A DNA stretch of 64,000 bases, taken from NCBI GenBank assembly GCA_036023115.1, contig JAYKKT010000079.1:8417501-8481500 (forward strand), given 5' to 3'. The notes beneath the pieces are model-generated. The model ran no database searches. It saw nothing but the letters and a program-made list of their open reading frames with translations, and was not told the origin of the DNA. A program made the position numbers and the translations under genes. The stretch comes from Brasenia schreberi. Its lineage: Eukaryota; Streptophyta; Magnoliopsida; Nymphaeales; Cabombaceae. This document shows positions 32,070-44,600 of the stretch, one piece after another; position 1 is the stretch's first letter, and the number at the start of each line of letters is the position of its first letter.

Positions 32070-32345
32070 TCCCGTTTTCTCTCATAGATTCATTAAGATG
32101 GTGGGAGTCAGCTATAGACATATCATGTTTAGCATATGATAAATTCTTTCTACATTTCGTTCCACATTTTAATCGACCTAAACCTCAATGACATATACCA
32201 AGCATATGCTTGGGTTATAAGGGATGACACAAAGAGCTTGAAATTGTGTAACTCACTATTATTCAACTCTCCACATTCAAGGGCAAATATTTATCCGAGT
32301 ACTTACAATCTTGCCCTAAGAAGGTCGTGAACTTCGCTTTGAAGC
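32070..32345 (-). pseudogene. Gypsy-type gag relic
   Basis: On the minus strand at about 32130-32250 the reading KLFVSSLITQAYAWYMSLRF followed by RSIKMWNEM, stop, KEFI matches the core of the Ty3/Gypsy retrotransposon gag domain (LF..SL...A..WY..L...SI..W..L...F). A downstream piece (about 32020-32090), ETIEVLFDKFQELVISYQ, fits the next helix of the same domain. It is decayed by stops. LTRs were not located. Confidence 0.6.
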
Positions 32346-35160
32346 CCCTCAAGTAGGGGCAAGCCTATTGACCCATTTGGGGTATGGCTAACAAATATCA
32401 GAAATAGCAAATACATAATACAATATGCATATGAAACAACTCAAGTATGACATAGGCATGAAATAAAAGCATTCAACAAACCGCTAAGCATAGAATATAC
32501 TGATTATATTAAATGAAATGGGTATACCTATATACCTAATGATCCTAGGCAAATCGTTCTATTAATGGAAATGGAAAAGGGAGAGAGTAACCATACTAGT
32601 ACCAACAGACTCAATGGCAGAGCAATTATGAAGCAATGTCGGGAGGGAGAGTACTAGACATTGGAGTGGATTTCATAGAGAGCACAAGAAATGAGAGGGA
32701 GATGGAAAAGGGTGAATAGGGAAAGAGAGAAGAAAAGAGAAAATTATTCCCATGCGGATGAAATTTGTTATGAAGATTTTACTTAAACTTTTATCAATTG
32801 TTGTGCAGGTTCCTAACAATCAGAATAGTTAAACAGATATATTTGATTGTTGTTTCTTTGTAATCCGACTGTTTGTTAGTAAGAATATGTCACATACAAA
32901 TCAAACCATTTAGAACAGTCAAAATATTTATGCACATTTTCTAGTAGTGCACTAACTGACATGCTTATTTACCTCTCATACCATCCCATACCAGTATAAA
33001 AATTAACTCTATGTCAACCTCAAGCATTCACACAATATATTTACAATCATACTATTTGCAATTATTTTACTACAATATCATCATCATTTGTAAATCAAGT
33101 AACTTTCCTAGTATAATATCATTTCATAATCATAAAGGACATCATGCTTGTTCAAAAATCATGAAAACAACTTTAGGTATGCACCTATGAGAATTCACAT
33201 ACCTCAAACACTTGTCAATCTAATTCCCAAGACCTTGTATCCATATATTTTAGCCCAAAATCGCTATCAAACAAGGATTTAGATTCGATCAACCTCTTTT
33301 AAAATATGATTTGGATCTACTAGCCAGACCTAGCTGACTGCATATGCTTCAACCAACTTGGTCCATTGGGTTGTATTGTAGTTCATCCCGGCACAACATG
33401 CATGAAGAAAGCCTTATATATTTTAATACTTCTATGATAATTTTGATCCATGTTTATATTTTGTTTGAAAACAATCTTAAGATGGGATCTAGCGACTCTA
33501 CCATTTGAGCTTATGCTCTATTTCCTCAAGCTTGGCTTTTATGAAGTCTTGATGTATCTTAAGAAAATAGTTCCTTTTCATTCGACATTTAATTGATTAT
33601 TATTACTTGTGATTGTATTAATATATATGTGAGCATCATTGATGTTGATTATTTGTCAGATAGGAGTTAGATTTATAGGCCTATGACTGGGGAACAATGT
33701 ATATGTGATGGTGGTTATCATGTGGGAGTGAATGCCTTTGTTTATTATGAAGTGATAAATGCTCACTTTATTTTTTATAGTTTTACTCGAGACTTGATGA
33801 ATCTTTCATGTTGAGCAACAAAGACACCATATTTTACTCAGAAATGAAATTAGAGATATAGTAAATATGATAGAGATGAATTCGCTCCATTGGAAGCACA
33901 TGGAGAGAGATGCAAATGCGTATGATAGGAAATTAAGGTACCCACTATTATTATTTGTAGTCCATTTGTTCCCATTTAAATGTATGCATGAGATTTTGAA
34001 TAAGAAAATTGATGACTTGTTGAAAAATAAATACAAATATATTGACTACTTAATTGGATGCACAACTCATATCATTGTGACATGCTCTTGATGAATATTA
34101 TGTTGAATATGACAACTCAATGAGTACAAAGAGTATGTGTTTTTTAGTTATTGAAAAGTAAATGTGAATATATTGCTTAAAGTACCCGGATGATGCTTTG
34201 AGAATGGGTACTAGACAAGATTAATGTGCAAATAAAGCTAATAAAATATAAAATATGAATATATGATCATACATGTGTGTTATGTGTCTCTAGAAGATGG
34301 GTACCCCTCGTAAGCTTCGACCTAGGGTTTTGTTGGCCATGTGCACCAGGAAAGATGGATGAGCCCATGTCGGGAACGAAATGGATAAATAACGATATGG
34401 AATCAGTATTGATGAACAACCATGTGGTATCGGCATTGATTTATGCAATTGAGAGGGTTGAACGACTCTAGCAGCCTAGGCAATATATTGTATTGTGCCA
34501 AAATATGGAAACTAGATGGATAAGTCGGTGTAAATAGTTTTGCTTACTTTTTGAAAATTAATTACCTTATGTTATATTGGTTCACTGGGCTCTTCAGAGG
34601 CATATCACCAAGATAGCTTCAAACAGACTAGTCCAAGTTGTTGATAAGCTATTAGTCGTTTCAATTTAAGACCCATTCGTTAGACAGGGTACGAGATGAC
34701 CTAGTGTTTCAGTTTCCAATTTTTTATGTTTGCATTTTCCTTGTAGCACATATGGTGTGTGCGAAACAAAAAAAAGTGCTTAAAGGTCATTCGAATACCC
34801 TTAAAGTAGTTAGTTCTTTAGCAAAGAAATTAGCAGCGGAATTTCATATGCACAATCTACCATTGTCATTATCCTAGACAAGTTTTCTGAATCTTGTTTA
34901 CCTTTATTATGGTGGAGGGATATGCAATCATTATGAACTTTAGGAGCAAATATTCTTTGCTTTTACATCTTAATGAAATCTCTATGTTGGTGGAAGAAAA
35001 ACAGTGAAGTTAATTGTACATTTTCAAGAAAACTGCAATATATACACATATATATACATACTAATAATTCTATTATACACACTTTTGATAATGCATACGT
35101 TGACATGAATGATATTTACAAATTTTAAAAATATAAAAAAAGATAAAAGATAATTTTATT
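32346..35160. other. Intergenic DNA, no gene recognised
   Basis: AT-rich sequence with many short unlinked frames. Nothing was recognised with confidence. Confidence 0.55.
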
Positions 35161-35165
35161 ATATT

Positions 35166-35176
35166 TATGCCTAAAT
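35166..35176. repeat. 11-bp TSD (left) of LINE stub
   Basis: TATGCCTAAAT, repeated at 35212-35222. Confidence 0.8.
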
Positions 35177-35211
35177 GAGTACGAAAAAAGGCTTAGTTGC
35201 GGTTGTTGTTG
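35177..35211 (+). mobile_element. 35-bp LINE stub insertion
   Basis: Only the last bases of the RTE LINE family (AAAAAAGGCTTAGTTG, then a TTG tail), bounded by a perfect 11-bp TSD. An extremely 5'-truncated insertion. Confidence 0.78.
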
Positions 35212-35222
35212 TATGCCTAAAT
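35212..35222. repeat. 11-bp TSD (right) of LINE stub
   Basis: TATGCCTAAAT. Confidence 0.8.
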
Positions 35223-35229
35223 CAGAAAT

Positions 35230-35686
35230 TGTAAGATTCAACTTTTAACTGGACTTAACTTTCCGCGTCTTTTTGTGTCCAGCATTTTCCGGGTTGAGTT
35301 GGTGCTCAGGTCCCAAATTGAAAGCGCTGCCAGTCAGCATCCCCCAAAGTAAAACGACGGCAGCCAGCAATCTTCAGATGCCATGTCCCAACGTTACTCC
35401 AATCGACTGCCATCGCCGAAGAGTTTTGATTACTGCTATATTGGTTTGCACGAGATCCGTTAATCGTGCCGATATATTTAGGTGGTGTGAGAAACCCCGC
35501 GAACGAGATTTTCGACCATCTGCCCTTCGTCCCGCAAACCCCCAATCGGCGCTTGAGATCTGAGCGAGGAAACAATTATTGAGAAGGCGGTCTCTCTCTC
35601 TCTCTGGAGCGGCGCTGGATGTGAACACACTACGGCTGGCTTCCTTCGCTTTCTACTTCCTCGACGCCTTCGCCTCCTCCGGAACC
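35230..35686 (+). promoter_or_regulatory. GID8-like gene promoter and 5' UTR (inferred)
   Basis: The GC-richer segment ahead of the start codon. A TCTCTCTCTCTCTC tract at about 35591-35605 is of the kind common in plant 5' leaders. No transcription start can be fixed from sequence alone. Confidence 0.4.
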
Positions 35687-38600
35687 ATGGTGCGACCGAA
35701 ACCTTTGATCTCCTTCCGTGTTTCCGAAAGAGTCTTTCGATGCTGGAAAGATTTTCTGGGTCTTTGTTGACGAGGTATTTTTTCTCTAATTTGCAGTCGA
35801 CGTCGAAAAAAGTGATCACTTGGGAGGAATGGGAGAAGAAGCTTAGTGACATCAAGATTCGGAAGGAAGACATGAACAAGCTTGTAATGAACTTCCTGGT
35901 CACCGAGGGATACGTCGAGGCTGCCGAGAAGTTCCGGTTGGAATCGGGCACCGAGCGTATCCGACCCTCCTTCCTCCCCCAAATTCCCATTTTTCTGTTT
36001 TGCAAATCCTTTTTCTTTTTCTATATTTGCTCTTTCTCTCTGCCGCTTGAGTCGATTTCTGTTCGTCTCTGAAATTACTATATGCAATGCGCGTTGTCCG
36101 ACCTTATCTGTGGACAGCAGACATCGATCTCTCAACAATAACCGATCGGATGGCGGTGAAGAAGGCCGTGCAGAGCGGCAACGTGGAAGATGCAATCGAG
36201 AAGGTGAACGATTTGAATCCGGAGGTATGCCACCCGCGCTTGTCTTTTTGCACGAAATCAATGTTATGCCTATGATTCAATAGAAAATTGCATGCTGATT
36301 GCGGAGGTACTGTGGTTTCTAAGTTCCATTACAAGATCTCTTAAATGAAATAATTTGTTAGAATTGTAAAATGGAAATCATGGATAGCTTGGAACTTTCT
36401 TTTAAATAATGAAAGATCAATGTTGTTTTCCCTCTTAGCATATTATTACGGTACCCATTAGCCTGTGCTTCTTAATCTCTTCATCGGTACATATCTGAAT
36501 TGTGTGACTCGAGAGAGAGATTACCCATTATGCTAATCTTGACTATTTGTTGCATGTAGAACAGCCTACAGCCCTCCTTCCCCCTGTATATGGGCCTCCT
36601 GGTTTCCTATCACTATGCGTAAGGAAAAGGGAAATGACTTCAGAAAACGTTGAAAGAAAACCAACATTTTGAGCTAGAAGTTACCTTTTACTTTGCTCAG
36701 TGGAATTCTGCGTACTTTTTCTTTGAAATAGCCTGGCATGCTATTGGTTTGTTTGTTGAATGACCCAAGAATTAATTGCTATGATTGATGTTGTCGGTGG
36801 CATATAAGAAAAAGTTAGTGCTTGGCCTGATCATTTACAAGGGTGTTGTAGTGCTATGCCACTGTTAGAAGTTCTTAAAATGAAAATTATACAATTGAAT
36901 GTTCAAATTGACTTGAACCACACCTTTTATGAATGTAAATAAATCTACACAAAGTCATGGCAATATGTAAACATGAATTTAACTATGTCACGGAACGGAA
37001 ACACTTCACCTAGGTAAAGTATCATTTGAGATGCTAACTAGGTAAAGTGCCATTAGAATTAAGACATTGACACTGATGGCAAGTCCTATCTCATCAATAG
37101 CAGGCAGTGACCCTTTGGTTGTAATACAGCATTAATACGGGTCTATTAAATTTAGCTATATACCATCATTAGAACCTTATAATTTAGTGCTATGCACTGT
37201 TAAATTATTCAAGACAAATTTATACAACTAAAATGTAAAAAATAACTTGAACCACACCTTTTATAAATGTAAATCAATCTATAAAAAGTCATGCCAATGT
37301 GTAAACGTGAATTTAACTTATAATTATGTAAAAAAAAAACACTTCGCCTAGGTAAAGTATCATTTGAGATACCAACTAGGTAAAGTGTCATTTAAGATAG
37401 AAGACATTGACTTTGATGGGGAAGTCCTATGCCATCAATAGTGGGCAGTGATCCTTTGGTTGTAATATAGCATTAGTAAGGGTCTATTAGATTTGGCCAT
37501 ATACCATCATTAAAACCATAAAAATATACAATTAACTGTCAGTAACCAGGATTATAGTTAAGATATTTCATAAATATAAATCTATATAAGTAACAAAGGT
37601 ACAAAATTAAAATAAAAACAATGATGAGAAACAAAATAAAAATTCTTTGCAAACATTTATAATGTATGAACTATTGTTAGATTATAGATTATGGGAACAA
37701 ATTACTTGAAAGACTTCCATCATAAATTTGAGGTTTAGAGTCCACAAACATTATTGTGTATACCATAGAATCATTTATGGATTGTATAAAATACAAGACA
37801 TAAAAAATTAGATAAATTGTACAACTACAATATTCATAAAAGGGTATATATATGTTTTATACGTTCAGAAATAAAATTGAACTTTAAACAACATGGTTAA
37901 TATTATCTCATATTTGATAACATACATATTAAATAATTGCATTACCTAGAATAGGTGATAGCTTAATAATTTTATAAAATGGTCAGTAAAATGATGAAAT
38001 CGGAAATATTTGTATTATCTACAGTAAGTGAATAAAATTTTAACTCATATAATAGACTTAGCAGCCATATAGTGGGCCTAGCAGGCATAACAAACTTTGC
38101 TGGTGTATTATCTTAAAAGCATCTCTTCTATCTTCTATATCTATCGTTTTATACAAATCCTCTCAATCTTTGTCTATTGTTTCACTGCCTTTCCAACTCT
38201 TATGAGTTTTTCTTTTATAATGCAGTTTAACACACTTTCTTTGCCTTAATTTGATCTTAAAGTACTTCACTCAACCATGAGTCCTGTTCTTTTATTTCGG
38301 TACACCTGTTTTAGATTCCACTGGCCCCCACCTTTTCACAATTTTATTGCTTATTTCAATAATTTGCCATATATGATATCCTAAAGTTTTAAACATCTAT
38401 TTGAAGTATTTTCTGCTAAAATTAATCTTCATGCTCCTTTTTAATATTTTTACGGTCTACTGAAAGTAGCTTCATGAAATCTTTTCCTCCTTTTGGGCTT
38501 AAGTTCATCACCAATATTTTATGTTGGGTAGTCAAACTCTCTTGCAGGATAACCTTATAGTTTTACAACTTATCTTCAAGGCAAAGTAGTTGATGAGAGT

Positions 38601-41600
38601 TTTATCCAAGCCGTTCTTTCAAGTAATGAAATGTTCATCTTGCTTTTAGAAAATGTATTCACTATAAGAAATCAGAAGTCATATAAAAGCTAGGAATTTC
38701 TTTAATGTGTTATACTTCAATTTTCTATACTCTAAATAAAGCATCTTTACCACATGTTCATTGATATCTCCTCCTAAACAAACTATTTCTGTTTGTGGAA
38801 TCATTTGGATTACTTTGTTAGTCCTCCCAAAGTTCCATGTTTCTCTTTCTTTTCTTCTTACTTGGGGTGCATAAGTGCAAACAATATTATAAAACTCTTT
38901 TCTTAAACAATTTTTATCATTATGTTCCAATTAAGTACAATTTATTTCTATGTCAATATTTTTCAAATCACAATACCAACTTCATTTCGAGTTTTCTCCT
39001 TCCTTAAGTACTATAATTTAAAGCTTATATGCTCAATCTCCTTTGTTGTTTCTCCTATTTCACCTTGTTGTTGTATGCATAAAAAGTCAATCCTTCTTCT
39101 TATCATAGTATCCACTAACTCTATTCATTTGCCTATTAATGTGTCAATATTCCAAAAACTAACCTGAATATTATATTTTTTCTAGTTTTATTCTGAAATT
39201 TTGATGATCCTTCACAATCTGAGCTATGTCCATTTGCTGATATGGCTAAACTAGCTTTACTACCCACATGCTTCCTTAATTTGAGAACCTTCTATATAAA
39301 AGAGATGCAACATGATCGTCATAAGTTCTAGAATTCATTGTAAAAGGTTTGACCAGTGTTGTGTATAGCGTATTATAACGCGTATCATTTTTGTCATGAT
39401 ACGATACAACTGTATCGGATTATAAATTTTTCCTAAACATATTTTAGAAAACAAGAAAAATAGAAAAAACCAAGAAAAATCCTAAGTAATTCTTATAAAT
39501 TAAAAGTGGGGTAAACATTGATCCATTGAACATCAAATCGAATTAAAGTATAAGTTTCATCATTGAAGTAGCAAATATTATTTAAATTTATAATTTCCAT
39601 CATTAAAAAAGAAGAATTACATATTGTAATCTGGATCATCAACTAAACAATCATCTTCTTCCCCTCCTTTAAGATCATCACCTTCACCAGCAAAATCAAT
39701 ATCATTATCCCTTGTTGATTTGAATGCCCTACTTGCATTCTTTCTTCTTTACTCCTGTATTCTTTCTCTCACTCTCTCTTGTTCTCTCCTATAAATACTC
39801 CTCTTATGCACAATAGTACATATCTAAACAATGCCTGTTGTGGCTAAATAATATCAAAATTTTCTTTATTGTGCCTTTATTGCATATGCTTTATAACCTT
39901 TTTCTAGTGTTAAATGAAAGTTAAATCCCCTTTATCATCCATATTTCAAGATGATGCTAATAATGTTCACTTGGGTAGAAAATCATCATCTAACTCCATG
40001 TCTAATCCATTTGACTGGCATACAGCTTTTGATGTGAGTGTGATAAAACAATTTGAAATATAATTTTTACAATTCATTTGGTGTAACAATTAGCTATATG
40101 AGCATGCAAAGGCTTCTTTTGCTTCTTGATATTGTGATTTTAGATTGTTCCATCTATCCTAGTAACTACAAAATGGATAGGGCCTGGCCTCATCATGAAT
40201 CTTGTTGACGTGGTTGTTTTTGTCAATGTTGCTTGGGCTTGTAAGATGGTGCATCCATCATGTTGCAAAAAGTTGAATAGCTGTATTAGTTAGGTCAGAA
40301 GGCTGATGCTAAAGTTTAGCTTATTTCATTCTGAATGAGTCAATGAGGTTATCTTGTTTTTGCGATGCTTTAAATTTGATAATGGATATGCCCGAATTGC
40401 ATGTGGAAACTAATCTTATTTTGATTAGAAATATTGCTTCTCAAGTTTCCTGCTATTTGTTGCCTTGTCAAAATGAAAACTTTTGTTGGATATCTCGTCC
40501 CAGAGGCTGGTTAATTTTGTGCAGATCTTGGATACAAATCCACAACTATTTTTTCATCTCCAGCAGCAGAGATTAATAGAGCTAATTCGCAATGGAAAAG
40601 TAGAGGAGGCTTTAGAGTTTGCTCAGGAAGAACTTGCTCCAAGGGGTGAAGAAAATGTACTTTCTAGTTTGCTCTTCCCTTCTCGTCCTCCAATACCTGC
40701 TTTTCTGGTTGGGTTAAGAAGAGAAAAGTCTCTTCCAACTCTTCCAAGAGTTTCCTTCTTCTATCAGCTGTAAGATGAAGTTTTTTATTTTCTTTTTTTA
40801 AATTCAGCTCAAAGGAAAAGTTTTTGTTAGTTTAAATTTACTGGCCACAAAGGGATCTGACTTGGTCATCAAATGTTTTGAGTTTTAAAACTTTGAGCAC
40901 AGATTTGAATGCCCTACTTGCAAAATGAAGGATAAAGGAGCTTTTCGTTTTTAAAATTTTAAGTGTTTTCTATGGAGATAGAAATATATGTTAACCGTAC
41001 CATTTCCTTTTCCAGTCATATGGTGCATATTTTCGATGCCTACCCCTCTCATTTTTCAACAATCACAGCTACTTAATGTCTTTTGGTCCTTACTTATGTG
41101 CACTGTGAATTATGGTCATATGTTGTGGTATCCACAAACCTGACGTCTCTGTGGCACGTTGATTGTTCATTTTCCTTTTTCTTTTCTGAAACTAGCAAAA
41201 GTTACTTATGGATCATACATTTGATATTACTTCATATGTTGGTCAAAGTTCACACCAAGAGTTCCTCTGAAGAATTATTTCAAGGTTGAAACAAATATTG
41301 TTGTCTAATGTTTTGAAGATTGAATCTATTGCAGCAAAGCTTTCTGGAGGAGCTGGAGAGGACAGTTGCACTACTTGCCTTTGAGGATGTTTCTAACTGT
41401 CCTGTGGGGGAGCTTCTGGATATTTCACAACGCTTGAAAACTGCGAGTGAGGTGAATGCTGCCATCCTTACAAGCCAAAGTCATGAAAAAGGTTTGGACT
41501 CGATCACACCTTAAATCCTTTTTGACTGTCATTGAGCTTTATAATAATTGATAACATTTTTACTCTTTCATACACTTGGAAACATTATTGTCTTCTAGGT

Positions 41601-44600
41601 TTAGATGATATGTTCAATATTCATGCTGTGAACAACTCCGCCCATGTAAGGGATCACCCTTGCATGGCCGGTCCCAAGCCCGGATAAAGGAGGAGGGTTG
41701 TATTAGGCTTCCGACATCCATCGTAAAACTTTGTCATGATTTTTATATCATGGATTACACAAATTATGAGCATTGCTTTGGGGCGTCCCCGCCTAGCGAC
41801 GCGCTGCAGAGCTCGAATGCATTGAAAAGTAAGCAAGGGTCACTATATTTTCGACCGGATGTAGTGAATCAATTACATAGAGGGTTCCCATATCATGGAC
41901 GGTTAGTCCCGCCCGGATAGTGTGGTAGACATACAACGATATGGTGACCGAATCATAACGTTGAAATTAGTGTTACGAGCATAGATTCCTCAAGTAGGAC
42001 TAGAAGATAGTATAAAGACGACTTTTTGAGAAGAGTTAGATAAGGTGATTCAAAGAATTCTACAAAGGGAGATGATTTGTTTAGGAGGAGACTTAAATGG
42101 ACATATCGTTAAAGAGGTATTAGGATATCAAGGTATTAGGATATCAAGGTATTCATGAAAACTTGGGTTTTGGGGATATAAATAAGGAAGGTTGGGAGAT
42201 TTTAAAATTTGCTATGGCATTTGATCTCTTTATAGACAATACAATCTTCAAAAAATGAGATGAACATTTAATTACTTATAAGAGTGGCTTATCAAAAACA
42301 CAAATTGATTATTTTACTTGTAGAAAAAAAGATAGAGCGTGTTGTAAAGATTGCAAGGTAATTCTAGGAGAAAGCTTAACCACCCAACATCGACTTTTAT
42401 TTATGGATTTACAAATAAAGAAATGGACAAAGAAGAAAAGAGTGCATCGAGCTATTCAAACTAAATGGTGGAACCTCAAAAGCGAGAAAGAAGATATATT
42501 TAAACAGAAAGTCCTTCAAGGAGATTCTTGGAATTATGGTGGTACACCTTGTGATATGTGGAACAATATGGCTATACATATCAGGAAGGTGGCGAAAGAT
42601 GTGTTAGATGAATATAAGGGAGGTGCACTGCCACAAAAAGAAGCTTGGTGGTGGAGTGAAGTAGTGTAAAATAAAATCAAGGCAAAGAGAGCATGTTACA
42701 AATTACATTATGCTAAAAAAACTAGTAAAACTTTAGAGGCTTATAATAAAACAAAGAAGGAAGCGAAAAAGGCCGTCAGTGAAGCAAAAGCTAAAATTTG
42801 AGAGGATTTATATAAAAAACTCAACTCAAAAGAGGGTGAAAGAGATATTTTTAGGATAGCTAGGGATAAAGATAAGAAAACTAAAGATCTTAATTCTATT
42901 AGATACATCAAAGACGAGGATGAAAAACTTCTAGTGGCAAATGATGATATAAGAAATAGATGAAAAAATTATTTTTATAAGCTTTTTAATGAAAATAAAG
43001 ATGTTAGTATTAACTTAGGAGAATTAGCCAAATCAAAAAAGTACATAAACCACAATTTCTATCGACATATTCAAAAGAATGAAGTCAAAGAGGCTCTTAA
43101 ACATATGAAGTGTGGTAAATCGGTAGGACCAACCAATATTCCTATAGAAGTTTGGAAAATCCTAAGAGAAAGAGGAATCACTTGGCTTACAAGACTATTT
43201 AATAAAATATGGAGAAATCAACCGAGGAATAGAGAGCAAGTACACTTATACCCATATATAAGAACAAGGGAGACATTCAAAATTGTGCGAATTATCGAGG
43301 TATCAAGTTAATGAGCCATACTATGAAATTGTGGAAAAGAATTATCGAACGTAGGTTAAGATAAGTATTGAGTACAATAAAGGACCAATTTAGATTCATG
43401 CAGGCAAATCTACATGATATTTATTGATCTAGAAAAAGCTTACGATAGGGTACCGAGGGAGGTTCTTTGGAGAACCTTAGAAAAAAGAGGTATCCCATTG
43501 ACATACATAAACCTTATAAGAGACATGTACGATGGTGCAAAAACATGTGTGAGAACTCATGAAAGAATGACAGATATCTTTGAAGTTAATATTGGGTTAC
43601 ATTAAAGATCAACTTTAAGTCCATACTTATTTATAATGGTGATTGATGAGTTAACAAAACATATTCAAGATGAAGTACCTTGATGTATGTTATTTGTAGA
43701 TGACATTGTGTAAGTGGAGGAGTCTAAGGAAAAAGTTAATAGAAAATTGGAACTATGGAGAGAAACATTAGAAAGTAAAGGCTTTCGACTTAGTAGAACA
43801 AAGACATAATATATGGAATGTAAGTTTGATCATTTGGTTACTTTAGAGGACATATAAATTAAAATTGGCACACATTGCATTCTCCAAAAGGAAAGTTTTA
43901 AATACCTAGGGTCAATTTTCTAGAGTGAGGGAAGAATTGATGGAGATGTTATGCATAAAATTAATGCTGGTTGGTTAAAATGGAGAGGAGCATGAGGTAT
44001 TCTTTGTGATAAGAAGTTACCATTAAAGTTAAAGGTAAATATTATAAAGCAACAATTAGACTTGTCATGTTTTATGATTCTAAGTGTTGGGCAGTTAATC
44101 AACATGTACAAAAGATGTTTATGACAGAAATGAAGATGTTGGGATGGATGAATTGTCATATAAGAAAAGACCGTATACATAATGAGGTTATTAGAAACAA
44201 ATTAGGAGTGATACCAATAGATGATAAAATAAGAGAATATCGTTTAAGATGGTTTGAACATATAAAAAGAAGATCAAAAGAAGAACCTCGAAGAAGGTAT
44301 GAAAAACTATATTTTGAAAGTATTAAAAGAGGTAGAGGACAACAACTAAAGTGTTGAAAAGATACAATAAAGAATGATCTAGTTTATTGTGAGTTAACTG
44401 CTAACATGGCACATGATAGGGCTATGTGGAAACACCGAATCCATGTAGCCGACCCCGTCTATTATGGGAAAAGGCTTAGTTGTTGTTGTTGTATTAAACA
44501 ACATGAAAATATATAATTAACTGTTAAGATATAACTAAAACCATATACCTTACATATTTCATAAATATAAACCAATATAAGTAATACAGGTTTATAAATT

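Noticed and set aside
35478..36261. Long antisense frames (175 and 202 codons) over GID8 exons 1-3
   Set aside because: They are the complement of GC-rich GID8 exons and introns, are arginine/serine-rich without any domain, and the sense strand is a well-supported gene.
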